A stretch of 64,000 nt of DNA. It comes from Spisula solida. Taxonomy: Eukaryota; Mollusca; Bivalvia; Venerida; Mactridae. The notes beneath the pieces are model-generated. The model was given only the letters and a program-made list of their open reading frames with translations. It made no database searches and was not told where the DNA came from. The first letter of the stretch is position 1; each line of letters begins with the position of its first letter. The DNA lies in contig OX365955.1 in assembly GCA_947247005.1 (NCBI GenBank), forward strand, positions 36,497,822-36,561,821, in the 5' to 3' direction. Both the position numbers and the translations under genes were made by a program. Below, piece by piece: positions 12,931-25,958 of this stretch.

Positions 12931-14468
12931 TATATATGTTCTTTCTTTAAATTGACTGTCATCTTGAGATAAATCATGCGTATGGTCTTGTTAACAGGAT
13001 TAGTAGGTGTGTTTGGTTGTAAATCAGGTTTTGGACGTTCAGTCGAAAAATTAGCAACTTCAGTTAGCTTCCACACTACTTCTTGGAATAAATTATGAAC
13101 CGGTGATAACTTGAATGTACAGCAACTTGGAGGATATAGTCATAAATCTCTCCTTGTCAGCCTGGAGAACATGTCTGGTAAAACAGATTCGGACAGACAC
13201 CAAGCGGAAATCAAGCTGAATGGCAGGCATATTTCGTATTTTGTCTAATTACCTCTGTTTGTGATCTGACAATTTATAGATGTGAGATTTTCAGTGTATG
13301 CCAGTCCAAGTCAACAACACCTAAGTACAATATGATGAAAGATGAATTCATAGAATCTACTATATGTAGTATATAATGTAGATGTCTTATGTTCTCATGT
13401 TTCAAGAGAGTAGTATTAGTAGTAATATTGATCCATTCTATTGTTATATTATTATATTACATATCTTAGATCCGTATGGAAGTGAACTATTTAATATACC
13501 CACGATGGCGTTATATTGCACACGTTGGCCTCTCACAACTCGTTCATACACTGATATAACTTTGTATACGGAGTTTTGTTTCATTAGACATCATATAAAT
13601 TACGATGGATCTAATCCGATATTGTATTACTGATTAGGCAGTGCCAGATTGGTATTCATTAGTGTACAGTATTATAGGCCACTATGAGAGTTTAATTCAC
13701 TTTGTTGTACTGATAGTTGTTGATTCATGTGCAAATATACTTAGAACATACTGTGTCGTAATTGTGTTAAACATCAACTTTACTTGGCAAACCCTAGCTA
13801 GATCTATCCATTCACAAACACAGAAATATTTTCGAAAAACCCAGGATTGAACAAGAGCAAATAAAAGGAACATGAAATATACCAACCGACTATATTATGT
13901 ATATACATGTATACACTACGACAGTCCATTTATTCAGGTCTGCCACTAAGTCGTGTATATAAACAATTAAGGTGGAATAGACCCTTACTCATCCTTATAC
14001 TTAAAAACTTGAATGTAATGTATGAAGCACAAATACAGCACAAATGGAATGGTTTCTAGTTAACTTTAGAACTATTGTTAACAAAAGCATTTTAGGGCGA
14101 ACAAAGTTGTTGATCATTTTGATTTTGGTTCAGAGAGCACACCAGTTGTAATCGAGGTGCTCGCAGACCCTTTACAAAAATAGAAAAAAATACGGTCTGA
14201 TCTCTTTTTTAAGGGAACAATTGATGTAAATGAATTCAAAATGTAACTTTTAGGAGAGTCACTCTTGTTAATGTGCATGTGTGAGGCATTTCCAAATCAG
14301 GAGAATACTGCTTTCTCAGCACGTCTATATCATGGCCTTCCCATCGTTTATGCCATACCGCAAATGATCATCTCGACCTGTATGCAATTATGCATCAATT
14401 GCGATATATTTGCCGGAGACAAACGGAAATGACCGAGTTTTCACGATTGATGCCATACAACAGAAATT
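12931..14468. other. Intergenic, no gene seen
   Basis: Several frames of 60-83 codons occur in low-complexity AT-rich sequence on both strands; none has a recognisable domain or splice context. Confidence 0.4.
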
Positions 14469-14582
14469 TCGCTGATTTAGAAGAATAAAGTCTTAAGTAC
14501 AAAAAAACACGCTATTTTGAGAAAACAAGAAAAAAACTCTCTAAAAACTACTCTTTACTTATGATAAAATAAGCCAGCAATT
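14469..14582. mobile_element. MITE, family M1 copy D (deleted derivative)
   Basis: The left end CGCTGATTTAGAAGAATAAA and the right end AAAATAAGCCAGCAA match the ends of the M1 copies at 20731, 29433 and 38980. The internal TATTTTGAGAAAACAAG block is also shared. About half of the interior is missing. Confidence 0.6.
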
Positions 14583-15262
14583 TGTTCACTCGGCGTTTAT
14601 TGGTCAATCTTTTGTAAAACATGATTTGATTGAATGGCTTCCTCAATTCACAAAAGTTCTGAATAAGCTGACTAAATACAATAAAATAGCATATTTTATA
14701 ACTTCTCGAAGCTATAGAAATAATAAAATCTAGTTGAAACGTAGTAGTTTTAATCAATATAAGTTTTATTATATTTTATTATTCCCAGGACGGATCGGAA
14801 ACTTGAAAAACAACAGAAAAAACGCCAAGATTGTACCGGGTCGTTAAACCTGCCAGGCTTAATCCAATTATGAAGCACAATTTTAAAGTTTTTTTATAAT
14901 TAATTATGTAACAGGAGTTTTAAACAGGAAACCCTAAGACTTGTCAATCATCATTAACTGTACTTTGTTTCACGTTGTCATTCTGTACATATATAGTCAG
15001 TTATTAAATAATTGATGGATTCAGCACTGATCCACTCGTATATCAGTAAACATCCCCGTACGTAGAGGAGATATTTCCCGGTCGTCAACTTCGGTCATGC
15101 AAAAGACGCGCCCGCTAGTATAGTCGTAATTTTTAGGCCGGACAAGATACGGTCCGCTTGCCCAACATTTTAGAATGGAGAATACAGCGAATTTTGAAAG
15201 TAATAGTGTTTGGTGGGTTTGTTCTCAGTTCAGTTTGATAAATTGGTTCTTGACCTACCAGT
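14583..15262. other. Intergenic, no gene seen
   Basis: Nothing recognised apart from AT-rich low complexity. Confidence 0.4.
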
Positions 15263-15372
15263 AGTCTGAAAATGCTATCATTGGTTCGAATGGTTATAAA
15301 CTCAGTCTGAAAATGCTAGCATCAGTTCGTATGGTTTTAAACTCAGTCTGAAAATAGTAAAATGATTGGTTG
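15263..15372. repeat. 41-bp tandem repeat, ~2.5 copies
   Basis: Units begin at 15263, 15304 and 15345 with AGTCTGAAAATGCTA or a close variant; the third copy is partial. Confidence 0.85.
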
Positions 15373-16195
15373 CCAATGGTAGGTTGTTTGCGCATTTTAA
15401 AAATGCTAGTACCTGTTTGGTTGATTCTTGGAACAATATGAAAATGTAAGCACCTGAATGTTTTTGGCACAATGTGACATTTTAGCGTCTCATTCCTTAA
15501 TGCTTTGCATATTTTGAAAATGATTGCGTCTGGTTGTTGGTCAGACTGATTGATTTAATTTCTATGATTATTTTGAAAACCTAGCATAATTGTGATAGAT
15601 GGTTAAAGTGTCTGCCAGATGAGGGGGCTTTGCGTTTGATATATGAGATAATAACGTGACTAGATTGTCTCAATATAACTGGACTAGATACTGTCAGGCT
15701 GAATTAAAAAATTAAAACAGAAACGTTTGGACGATTGCGGTTAAAAATGCATGATGTCGAAATCTGACAGGACTGTAAAACAGTGACCCCAACGATTCAG
15801 TTTGCGTCTGTTTTTGCTGATTCGGCTCAATCAATTACGCCCCTAAGTGTAGAGCAATTGTTTGCTTTATGGATTATTCATTAGAATGATTTCACAGAGA
15901 CATCTACAAAAAAGTCAGGATACCTTAATTACTCCCTATGCTTCATATTGGAGAGGCAGATGTAAACCACCAAATATTTGTCTCGGGACATACGGGTGTA
16001 GTGTCAATTTTATGGCATCATAAAGTTCCATTTATTGTCTAGTTAGAGGCATGTTGCTTCGAGAGATATAATTATAATGTGAAGACCGAACATCGTCGTA
16101 CAGATGCTGTAATGAAACAAATCTGATATAAATAACAATGTATACTACTGTACAACGCTGACATTCATCGGTCACAACATATTCATATGTGTCCA
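15373..16195. other. Intergenic, no gene seen
   Basis: TCTGAAAATG-like words persist at irregular spacing to about 15580, possibly older copies of the 41-bp repeat. No gene. Confidence 0.4.
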
Positions 16196-16199
16196 CCAT

Positions 16200-16465
16200 C
16201 TGACATAAAATATTTCCCTGGCAACAATCTGACATAAAATATTCCCCTGGCAACATTCTGACATATAATTTCCCCTGGCAACAATCTGACACAATATATT
16301 CCCCTGGCAACAATCTGACATGAAATATTCACCTGGCAACAATCTGACATAAATACTCTGACATAAAATATTCACATGGCAACAATCTGACATAAATACT
16401 CCCATGGTAACAATCTGACATAAAATGTTCACATGGTATAACACTCTGACATAAAATATGCATAT
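16200..16465. repeat. 29-bp tandem repeat, block 1
   Basis: About nine units of 29 bp built on CTGACATAAAATATTCCCCT plus GGCAACAAT. Several units have short deletions. Confidence 0.9.
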
Positions 16466-16494
16466 GACCGACATGTAAATATCGATGTCACAAT

Positions 16495-16880
16495 AATATG
16501 AACTGATATATTACCATGGCAACAGTATGAACTGAAATATTACCATGGCAACAGTATGAACTGATATATTATCATAGCAACAGTTAGAACTGATATATTA
16601 CCGTGGCAACAATATGAACTGAAATATTACCATGGCAACAGTAAGAACTGATATTTTACCATGACAACAGTATGAACTGATATATTACCATGACAGCAGT
16701 AAGAACTGATATATTTCCATGGCAACAGTAAGAACAGATATATTACCATGGCAACAATATGAACTGAAATATTACCATGGCAACAGTAAGAACTGATATT
16801 TTACCATGGCAACAGTATGAACTGATATATAATCATGACAACAGTATGAACTGATATATTACCATGGCAACAATATGATT
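16495..16880. repeat. 29-bp tandem repeat, block 2
   Basis: About 13 units of 29 bp built on GAACTGATATATTACCATGG plus CAACAGTAT. The period and the GGCAACA core match block 1, while the other half of the unit differs, so the two blocks are probably diverged halves of one array. Confidence 0.92.
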
Positions 16881-17769
16881 GAGGTAAATTACAAAAAGCA
16901 AGATTGTATTTTAGTTCGGTTAGACTTTAAATAGAGTATTTATCTACGAATTCGCAGTAAATTATGAAAAACAAAATGTACCTCAGTGTTTGTCTGGTCA
17001 GTTTCCCGACAAATATACCTTTTAATTAGATGCATAAATTTTACATGTTTTATTCTTTTCCAATGATTAAGTTAGCTGGTACGTGGTAATGAAAATGACA
17101 ACTGAATCTGTATAACTATCATAATGCTGCCCCTATCTAAAGGGTCAACCAATATAATAATAATAATAATAATAATAATATGATGTATATAAACCGACTC
17201 CTGTGCATTGTATTGACTGATCCCTTTTTATAGGTCTTTCGAACCTATGCACACACGTACCCTGAATTGTATTGTATCGCATCGCAACGTATCGTATCGC
17301 ACCGCATCACATCGTATCGCATCCCATCGTATCGTATCGTATGCATGCATCATTCAGACATATCGGTATTGATTCCACACCAACCATGAATGAATGAAGA
17401 TATCAGAATTATACATCATTAAACATTATAATGTCACAGTCTACCCGTGCACCATAAACAACAAATAAAATAGAAATTACTTCACAAACACACGCGCCTA
17501 CACACTGTTTGATAGTGTGTTAAAGTGAAACATACAAAAACGTATATGTAATGTTGTTTTATTGTTGATATAAACACTCGTGGTGATATTTTAGGTTTCG
17601 TGCAATACGAAGCGAGTAATTAGTAGATATCATGAGCGCAGTAGTACATCTACTGGAATTATTCACTACAGTAAAGTACGATATATTAGCATGGCGAATA
17701 ATTAAGGAAGTAAAGTGAAATCTATAATTGCCGCGTGTTCTCTTCAAATTTGTTGGATACAGTAAGTAC
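16881..17769. repeat. Spacer with two simple repeats
   Basis: A TAA microsatellite runs at about 17153-17182. A pentamer-like ATCGT/ATCGC stretch occupies about 17270-17345. No gene is seen in the rest. Confidence 0.75.
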
Positions 17770-18095
17770 TGTTGAACCGAATATGGCTCGCAACGAACAT
17801 AGCTCGCATGTAAGCTCTGTTCGTAGGGGAAAACAATGATTGACCCGGATATGGCTCACAACGAATAAAGCTCGCATGTAAGCTCTGTTCGTAGGGGAAA
17901 ACAATTTTTGCCCCGGATATGGCTCGCAACGAATATTGCTGGCATGTAAGCTCTGTTCGTAGGGGAAAACAATGTTTGCCCCAGATATGGCTCGTAACGA
18001 ATAAAGCTCGCATGTAAGCTTTGTTCGTAGGGGAAAACAATGTTTGCCCCGGATATGGCTCGCAACGAATATAGCTCGCATGTAAGCTCTGTTGA
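17770..18095. repeat. 68-bp tandem repeat, ~4.7 copies
   Basis: The 68-bp unit contains GTTCGTAGGGGAAAACAATG and GATATGGCTCGCAACGAATA. Because 68 is not a multiple of 3, successive units are read in different frames, which produces several overlapping minus-strand frames that are not genes. Confidence 0.93.
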
Positions 18096-20186
18096 GGATC
18101 TTATGGAAAATTGTCATTTATATTGTCTAATAAGTTTCCTCGTAAAGAAGTCATTATTATAATAATAATTATTATTCGGTTCAACGAAGCATACTGTAGT
18201 ATTATGATAATACTACATTAACCATTGGAGTTAAGAAAGAAATATTGATACGAATTTTTGGAAAGCATGAAGGCATGAAAGCACTTTAATTGTAAATCTC
18301 TCTATTTCACTTTTTAAGAAAAAACGCTATATTGCATTTATTGCCCTCTTTTCCACCGTACCAAATATGATGAAAACTAGAGTAAAATATAACCTATTAC
18401 ATCAACTACTTCATTGAAGACACTGAAATTCATATAAAAACATTTTGACTAAATTTAATTTACAATGATCAATTTCGTGTGATGAAATAACAGTTAACAA
18501 GTCAAATAGTTCCTGTGAGCAAATGATGTACTGACTTCATTTGACAGAGAATTGACAGGATCCTCGACCTTCTGTCTGCATAATTCAAAAACTGATGTGT
18601 TTAAAATTAAGCATGAAAATCTCAAAATTGTGGAAAAAAATAAGCGCGGTAGGCCGGTAGCTTTCAAATTGGGAAACTATATGCACGATAATTTGACATA
18701 CGAAATTTATCAACAAATTGTTAAATAATTGTAATTGTATAACAAACCAATTTTCAAGACACATAATTGCATATTATGTCTCCCTTGTTCCATATAATAT
18801 TTATATGCTTATAAATAAAACCTCGTATTAGTCCATTAAAAGGTATTATCATCAGACATGTTTTCAGTGTTTAACAATATCAAAGATCATAAACCAATTC
18901 CGATAATTTCATGACAATAGACGAGAGACATTTATTATTTTAAGTCTCTGAATAGACATTAACACTAAATGGTAATTCTCCTAATATGACTCTGGAGACC
19001 AAAAGAAACTGTATATGTTGTTAATTGTACCAAGGGAAACAACCAGCACTAATTTTACCCGCTGATCCTAAACAAATCCGAAAAATAATTTACGTAAGAA
19101 AATTATCGGTTGCGTAAAAAATACCGATCAGGTGTTGGTTAACACTTGAAATTCCGTAATCCTGACACATTAATCATAGAACTACCCTATTTTCGTTCGT
19201 GAAAAAAATGAAATCTGTAACAACCGGTTTGATTAGTCTGGTTCACGACATTCTTACAAAATACATTTTTTTTTGGATTTTTTTGTGTTATCAGTTTAGC
19301 TTTTATAAATGAACGATATTATTGTCGGCTAGAACTGTAACGTAATCATATAGTGTGGTTATGACTCCACCCAGGCGTATACGAGGGGTTTATGATAAGT
19401 TCGTGGGCTGTATTCATGGTAACTACAAACAACGTACTGAAGATTTAAAAATAAGTAGTACAACACAATAGCATTCTGAGCATACCAACTTAACGGGAAT
19501 GTGGACACGATTTTCTGGATTCGTATCTAATGTTCACGAAACGAGTAGATCTTTCGTGTAAAATAATGAAGTGCTCTGAGAGTCCTAGACGACTCATTAT
19601 TTTACCAAATTAAATTTTAATTTATTGCATACATTTAGTGGTAGAATAGGTGTAATTTTCAAACTTTGATAACCGTACAAAAAATGACAGAAAAATACTA
19701 TTTATTTAGTATTTAGACAATCCATATGCGTCTATTTTGACATTTGACAAGACTGATACTAAAAAATACAACTTAAAACGTGTAAAGTCGGTTTGAGATT
19801 TTATAGTAGCAACCAGATCTCCTCCTAATGGTAATCTCAGTGCTTTGATTAAGGAAGATACAGCTATTTTCTAAAGGCCCTATTCGGAGCATTTGTGTGT
19901 GACTTTGCATACGTCATCCAAACGTCATTCGACGTTGTTGTAATGAGTATTTTATAACTACAACATGTGATCAACTATTGACTTGAAATGTTCGAAATGG
20001 TATCACGTTTAAGAATATTTATCTCTCAACTTTTAAAAATAATTATATCAAAATCTTAAATGTTCACATAAAGAGATAGGCTGGTACTGTTTTAAACTAA
20101 CTCCTCGTTTCTCTGAAATTGATCACTATAATAACATAGTAAGTGATTTCGACAGCATTTATAAGAACATTTAAAGCTAAGATATA
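18096..20186. other. Intergenic, no gene seen
   Basis: About 2 kb of AT-rich sequence without frames above 60 codons and without repeats I could match elsewhere. Confidence 0.5.
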
Positions 20187-20359
20187 GTACAGTGAAGTTC
20201 CGCAAATAAGACCAGTCAAAAAGGTGGTCTTAGTAGCGAATCGGTCTTATTAGCGGACCTTTTTTGTTCTAAATTTAATACTTTGGGACCTTAAACTTGC
20301 AAAAATCTGCATGATTTCAAAATAATCAAAGTGGTCTTATTAGCGGAACTTTACTGTAC
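20187..20359. mobile_element. MITE, family M3 copy 1
   Basis: The terminal inverted repeats are TACAGTGAAGTTCCGC and GCGGAACTTTACTGTA, followed inward by matching AATAAGACCA/TGGTCTTATT. The element is about 172 bp and non-coding. A degraded copy lies at 40978-41117. Confidence 0.85.
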
Positions 20360-20730
20360 TATATGGATAAATTACTTAAAATTGTATCTATAGATATGTC
20401 ATATTTTTTTATTTAAGAGCTTTTTAAAACCTTGTAACATAATGTCAAAACAGTAGATTTTCCTGTAGACTGGCTCATATAATATATATATTGTAATTTG
20501 TACTTCAAATACAAACTTTTGTAACCACGCTTTCTTAAAACGCTGTGTGTTTTATTACTAGTAGCAGTAGTTATTTAACATCCGTATGATAACTACTGTG
20601 AATTGTCCTCCACAACGTTAATACGTCTGTGTCAGCTCGTTTATATTGGTCTGAACAAACTTCCATTCTTATACACACGGTGAAGCATAAAATCAACCGA
20701 CTGAGTACAAAACAAACTTAAAGAGGAGAA
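20360..20730. other. Intergenic, no gene seen
   Basis: Nothing recognised. Confidence 0.4.
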
Positions 20731-20971
20731 TATATCGCTGGCTTAGAATAAGTACAAATCATTATTTTTGAGAAAAAAAGAAAATTCTGTCTGAAAATGA
20801 CTCTTTACTTATGAAAAACAAGCTTTTTAAACTTCAGTTTGGTCAACATGACCATTTCTGATTTTCATGAAAATTGGCTCATAAGAAGCGCCTAGAGATG
20901 CAGATTTCAAATATGAATGAGTCTTATAATGGCGTAAGGAGTACTTACTTGTAATTCTAAGCCAGCAATAT
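20731..20971. mobile_element. MITE, family M1 copy A (most complete)
   Basis: The ends are TATATCGCTGGCTTAGAAT and ATTCTAAGCCAGCAATATG, inverted relative to each other, in a 241-bp element. The interior contains GTTTGGTCAACATGACC and a run of AAAAAGAAAA. Four copies in this window share this order, in both orientations. Confidence 0.85.
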
Positions 20972-21720
20972 GATGTACGGATAAACAATTAAAATAATAT
21001 TATTATTCTATGTGTACATGTCGGTTTGTTAGATACGTCATGTGTATATAGTAGCTTTATGTGTAAACATAGACCATGCATTTCCATATAAAGTGTTACT
21101 AGTTCAATCCAGGATGTAGTATGTATATGCACTTGAAATTCGGTGTTCAAATGTAAAATCAGTACTCCCTACGCCATGGTTCACATGCAGAGAATAATTA
21201 GTCACGCATTGCATTTAACGATGTAGTGCCACGTACGGTGTCTATTTTTCAAAACATTTCATAAATCGAAATCTGAGATTCCAAATATATTAAGTAAATG
21301 ATTGAACATTGATTATTGATTAGTTCTGACTATTTGTATTGACTATCCAATGACAGTGCAACATTCGAACACTGGTCATTGATGGATGTACACCAGTGTG
21401 CATATACCACGTAGTATGTGACGTCATTTTGGGTTGAGACAGCAAGACAGAATCTGTCAACTCGAAGTTAAAAACCAGTGTAAGTAATTTATGCTGGCTA
21501 CGATAGGAATTAACTATAAGAACCACCTAAAACTCCGAATACTTCCAAATGTGGTCTCCAGCTTCGGCCTCTTTATGTCTTTATCACCAAAACGAAGTCC
21601 GGTAAAAAACTGCTCGGCAATTGTAACAGACAGCGCGATTGGTTAAGACAAAGATAGCCAATGAAACATGACCTTTCCAAATCGGTTAGGATTTATTTAC
21701 GGGTGCGACCATATTTGTTG
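20972..21720. other. Intergenic, no gene seen
   Basis: Nothing recognised apart from an ATTGGTTAAG/AGCCAATGA pair near 21640-21660. Confidence 0.4.
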
Positions 21721-21957
21721 TCGAGGTTCAAGGTTAGATTTTAAAAAAGCTAGAAGTGGCTCGGTACGTATACTTTTGACAGGAGAGCTGTGGACATGAA
21801 CAGAACAATGTACATACATGGTTACACAATTGTGCTTATGTTTCGAGTTTAACGCCGTTTCTGAACAATTTATCAGTTATATATGGTTTCGATTCTCCTG
21901 TTCAAAAGTACGAACCGAGCCACTTTTAGCTTTTTTAAGCTAGCCTTGTTCTTCGAC
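21721..21957. mobile_element. Fold-back element
   Basis: The arms at 21721-21787 and 21894-21957 are inverted copies: AGAAGTGGCTCGGTACGTA against TACGAACCGAGCCACTTTTA. About 105 bp separate them. The start of a 75-codon frame at 21883 falls inside the right arm, which argues against that start being genic. Confidence 0.8.
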
Positions 21958-22477
21958 TTATTTTATCGAGACACGCATGAAGCTCAAGCCGAGACTAAGG
22001 AATATCCATACAACGTAATATATTGTTGTCAATGTGGTCAAAATGTTGCTCGAAACCGACTCAAATGCCTGGATGACGAGATACACAAGTTCGAACTAGT
22101 ATGTAAATGATTTTTGATAAGTCATTCAGTGCTCGTTCTTTCATAATCAAACCCTCCATAATGAACAAATTATCAAAATCATCCATAACCGATGGAACAG
22201 ATGTCTTTGACAATGTCCTATGTGAGGATCATTGTTTTCTCGAAAAAAAATAAGATAATATTCATGTTCAATTACACAGATAAAACGTTGAGGACCATGG
22301 GTCGCATCTTATCACTCAAGTACTTTTCTACAACCGAATGTCTTTGAAGATCATGTAGTTAAACGCTTACTACACAAGTAGAAGCCAGACGTTAATAACA
22401 TCTTATCGACCAAAGTACACAACCCCCAATCACTTGTAATAATTAGTTTCATTGCCTTTGTTTACTGGTTGGTCAAA
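21958..22477. other. Intergenic; one CxxC-bearing short frame
   Basis: The plus-strand frame ending at 22110 contains YCCQCGQNVARNRLKC, a cysteine spacing reminiscent of a zinc ribbon. It is short and has no splice partner I can identify. The rest is unremarkable. Confidence 0.3.
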
Positions 22478-22629
22478 ATACACAACCTCGCTTACTGTAC
22501 GATTACAATACACAACCTCGTAGTGCATAACCTCCAAAGTACACAACCTTACAATACACATACTCCCAGTACACAAACTCGTAGTACACAGCCTTCCAAT
22601 ACACAACCTTCAAAGTCAGAACCTCCCAG
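22478..22629. repeat. Proto-repeat flank of the 57-bp satellite
   Basis: Irregular copies of an 18-20-bp word around ATACACAACCT / AGTACACAACCTC. They share the CAGTACACAACCTC core of the adjoining satellite but lack its remaining ~40 bp. Confidence 0.75.
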
Positions 22630-25000
22630 AACATTATATCCCAGTACACAACCTCTCAGTGCACGACCTATTGTAGTGTATAGCTTCCAGCATGATAACA
22701 GTACACAACCTCTCAGTACACGACCTATTGTAGTGTATAGCTTCCAGCAAGATAACAGTACACAATCTCTCAGTACACGACCTATTGTAGTGTATAGCTT
22801 CCAGCATGATAACAGTACACAACCTCTCAGTGCACGACCTATTGTAGTATAAAGCTTCCAGCAAGATAACAGTACACAACCTCTCAGTGCACGACCTATT
22901 GTAGTATATAGCTTCCAGCATGATAACAGTACACAACCTCTCAGGACACGACCTATTGTAGTGTATAGCTTCCAGCAAGATAACAGTACACAATCTCTCA
23001 GTACACGACCTATTGTAGTGTATAGCTTCCAGCATGATAACAGTACACAACCTCTCAGTGCACGACCTATTGTAGTATAAAGCTTCCAGCAAGATAACAG
23101 TACACAACCTCTCAGTGCACGACCTATTGTAGCATATAGCTTCCTGCACGATAACAGTACACAACCTCTCAGTGCACGACCTATTGTAGTATATAGCTTC
23201 CAGCCAGATAACAGTACGCAACCTCTTAGTGCACGACCTATTGTAGTATATAGCTTCCTGTACGATAACAGTACACAACCTCTCAGTGCACGACTTATTG
23301 TAGTATATAGCTTCCAGCAAGATAACAGTACACAACCTCTCAGTGCACGACCTATTGTAGTATATAGCTTCCTGTACGATAACAATACATAACCTCTCAG
23401 TGCACGACCTATTGTAGTATATAGCTTCCAGCAAGATAACAGTACACAATCTCTTAGTGCACGACCTATTGTAGTATATAGCTTCCAGCATGATAACAGT
23501 ACACAACCTCTCAGTGCACGACCTATTGTAGTATATAGCTTCCAGCATGATAACAGTACACAACCTCTCAGTGCACGACCTATTGTAGTATATAGCTTCC
23601 AGCATGATAACATGACACAACCTCTCAGTGCACGACCTATTGTAGTATATAGCTTCCAATATGATAACAGTACACAACCTCTCAGTGCACGACCTATTGT
23701 AGTATATAGCTTCCTGCACGATAACAGTACACAACCTCTCAGTGCACGACCTATTGTAGTATATAGCTTCCAGCATGATAACAGTACACAACCTCTCAGT
23801 GCATGACCTATTGTAGTATATAGCTTCCAGCATGATAACATGACACAACCTCTCAGTGCACGACCTATTGTAGTATATAGCTTCCAGCATGATAACAGTA
23901 CACAACCTCTCAGTGCATGACCTATTGTAGTATATAGCTTCCAGCATGATAACATGACACAACCTCTCAGTGCACGACCTATTGTAGTATATAGCTTCCA
24001 GCATGATAACAGTACACAACCTCTCAGTGCACGACCTATTGTAGTATATAGCTTCCTGCACGATAACAGTACACAACCTCTCAGTGCACGACCTATTGTA
24101 GTATATAGCTTCCAGCATGATAACAGTACACAACCTCTCAGTGCATGACCTATTGTAGTATATAGCTTCCAGCATGATAACGATAACAGTACACAACCTC
24201 TCAGTGCACGACCTATTGTAGTATATAGCTTCCAGCATGATAACAGTACACAACCTCTCAGTGCACGACCTATTGTAGTATATAGCTTCCAGCATGATAA
24301 CAGTACACAACCTCTCAGTGCACGACCTATTGTAGTATATAGCTTCCAGCATGATAACAGTACACAACCTCTCAGTGCATGACCTATTGTAGTATATAGC
24401 TTCCAGCATGATAAATAACAGTACACAACCTCTCAGTGCACGACCTATTGTAGTATATAGCTTCCAGCATGATAACAGTACACAACCTCTCAGTGCACGA
24501 CCTATTGTAGTATATAGCTTCCAGCATGATAACAGTACACAACCTCTCAGTGCACGACCTATTGTAGTATATAGCTTCCAGCATGATAACAGTACACAAC
24601 CTCTCAGTGCATGACCTATTGTAGTATATAGCTTCCAGCATGATAACAGTACACAACCTCTCAGTGCACGACCTATTGTAGTATATAGCTTCCAGCATGA
24701 TAACAGTACACAACCTCTCAGTGCATGACCTATTGTAGTATATAGCTTCCAGCATGATAACAGTACACAACCTCTCAGTGCACGACCTATTGTAGTATAT
24801 AGCTTCCAGGATGATAACAGTACACAACCTCTCAGTGCACGACCTATTGTAGTGTATAGCTTCCAGCAAGATAACAGTACACAACCTCTCAGTGCACGAC
24901 CTATTGTAGTATATAGCTTCCAGCATGATAACAGTACACAACCTCTCAGTGCACGACCTATTGTAGTATATAGCTTCCAGCACGATAACAGTACATAACC
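22630..25000. repeat. 57-bp satellite array, ~41 units
   Basis: The 57-bp unit begins CAGTACACAACCTCTCAGTG and continues through CACGACCTATTGTAGTATAT to a TTCCAGCATGATAA end. The left third mixes many variants (CAGCAAGAT, CTGCACGAT, CTGTACGAT, GTGTATAGC). The right half is nearly uniform, with a GCATGACC variant recurring. Two small insertions sit near 24180 and 24412. As 57 is 19 codons, uninterrupted frames of up to 625 codons cross the array on the minus strand. They have no independent support as genes. Confidence 0.97.
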
Positions 25001-25724
25001 TTGGAGTATACATATTATTTGATAATAACTGTGTTATTTCTAAGTTACAAAGTTCATGTATTTATTTACTTCTACTTTGTTTCTCGTCAAAATCCACTTA
25101 GCAGAAATAATAACGAGGGTGCAATTACTGCCTCAGGTGCAATGATAAAAGTAATTTAGTGAACTGTGAAAGTTAAAAACAAATTTCTGAACATGTTTGT
25201 ACACTGTATTTATATAGTACTATCCGACCAACAATTTTTGACAGTTACGTCATTTTGTCAACAATCTATAAATAATCAGGGTATATCCCCAACGGATTAA
25301 TGATTTTATTATATAGAAGTATGTCCTTATCAATTCTAATAGCCCAAACAAAACCTGGTCCTGTGGATGTGTAGGTTGCTTCTCACACAGGTGGTCCAAG
25401 TTCAAAGCTTGTGGTAGACAAACTATATGAATGTATTTTTTGTACAATATACGGGAAACATATTTAATGATTTAATACAATAACGAATTTGAAAATATTC
25501 TTTTGCCTTATGATTAATAAAAGCTCTCTAAAACACGTTTAGAACAGACTCTGCTTTCTCATTATTCTTAAAAAGAGACTCACTACAATAATCTAAAACA
25601 CGTTCTTAGCCATTCAAATTAGCCATCTTAAGTCTAGTGAAATGACAAAGATGTAATTCATTTTTCACACATAATTTGTATTCAATTGCAAAATAGTAAC
25701 GAGCGGGAAAAAGTTACGCTGACG
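25001..25724. other. Intergenic, no gene seen
   Basis: Nothing recognised. Confidence 0.4.
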
Positions 25725-25800
25725 GGGTTCGAACTCGATACCTTTCAACTACTAATACTGCCCCGTTATCCTCTCGACTACGATATCATATTGAGATTAT
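25725..25800 (-). mobile_element. tRNA-like SINE head
   Basis: On the minus strand, an A-box-like TAGTCGAGAGG is followed, 40 bp on, by a B-box-like GAGTTCGAACCCC. The acceptor arms do not pair, so I read it as a SINE head and not a tRNA gene. Confidence 0.45.
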
Positions 25801-25958
25801 AGGTAAAGAAATATAATGATAATCCACATTTTTGTAGAACAATTAATAAAGTAAACATTGGATTGTAAACACAATGTGACGTCACTGTCAGGTATCCCTG
25901 GTCGGATAGTACATGCTTTTATTTTATTTGCATTATAATGTTAATATTTGTACTTTGT
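25801..25958. other. Spacer
   Basis: Nothing recognised. Confidence 0.3.

Noticed and set aside
11775..12950. 391- and 241-codon repeat proteins
   Set aside because: The 27-bp unit is 9 codons; two frames of the same strand are open together, as expected from the repeat alone.
13382..13885. Cluster of 60-83-codon frames on both strands
   Set aside because: AT-rich composition, no conserved motif, and mutual overlap on opposite strands.
16200..16880. CRISPR-like array
   Set aside because: The unit is repeated head to tail with no unique spacers, no cas genes are near, and the window is eukaryotic.
21883..22110. Zinc-ribbon gene of 75 codons
   Set aside because: The start lies inside a fold-back arm, and only four cysteines in a short stretch support it; no homologue or splice partner recognised.
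22549..25013. Open frames of 209-625 codons across the 57-bp array
   Set aside because: The unit is exactly 19 codons, so any stop-free frame of one unit stays open. Frames occur on both strands, with indels, and there are no non-repeat flanks, signal peptide or splice structure.
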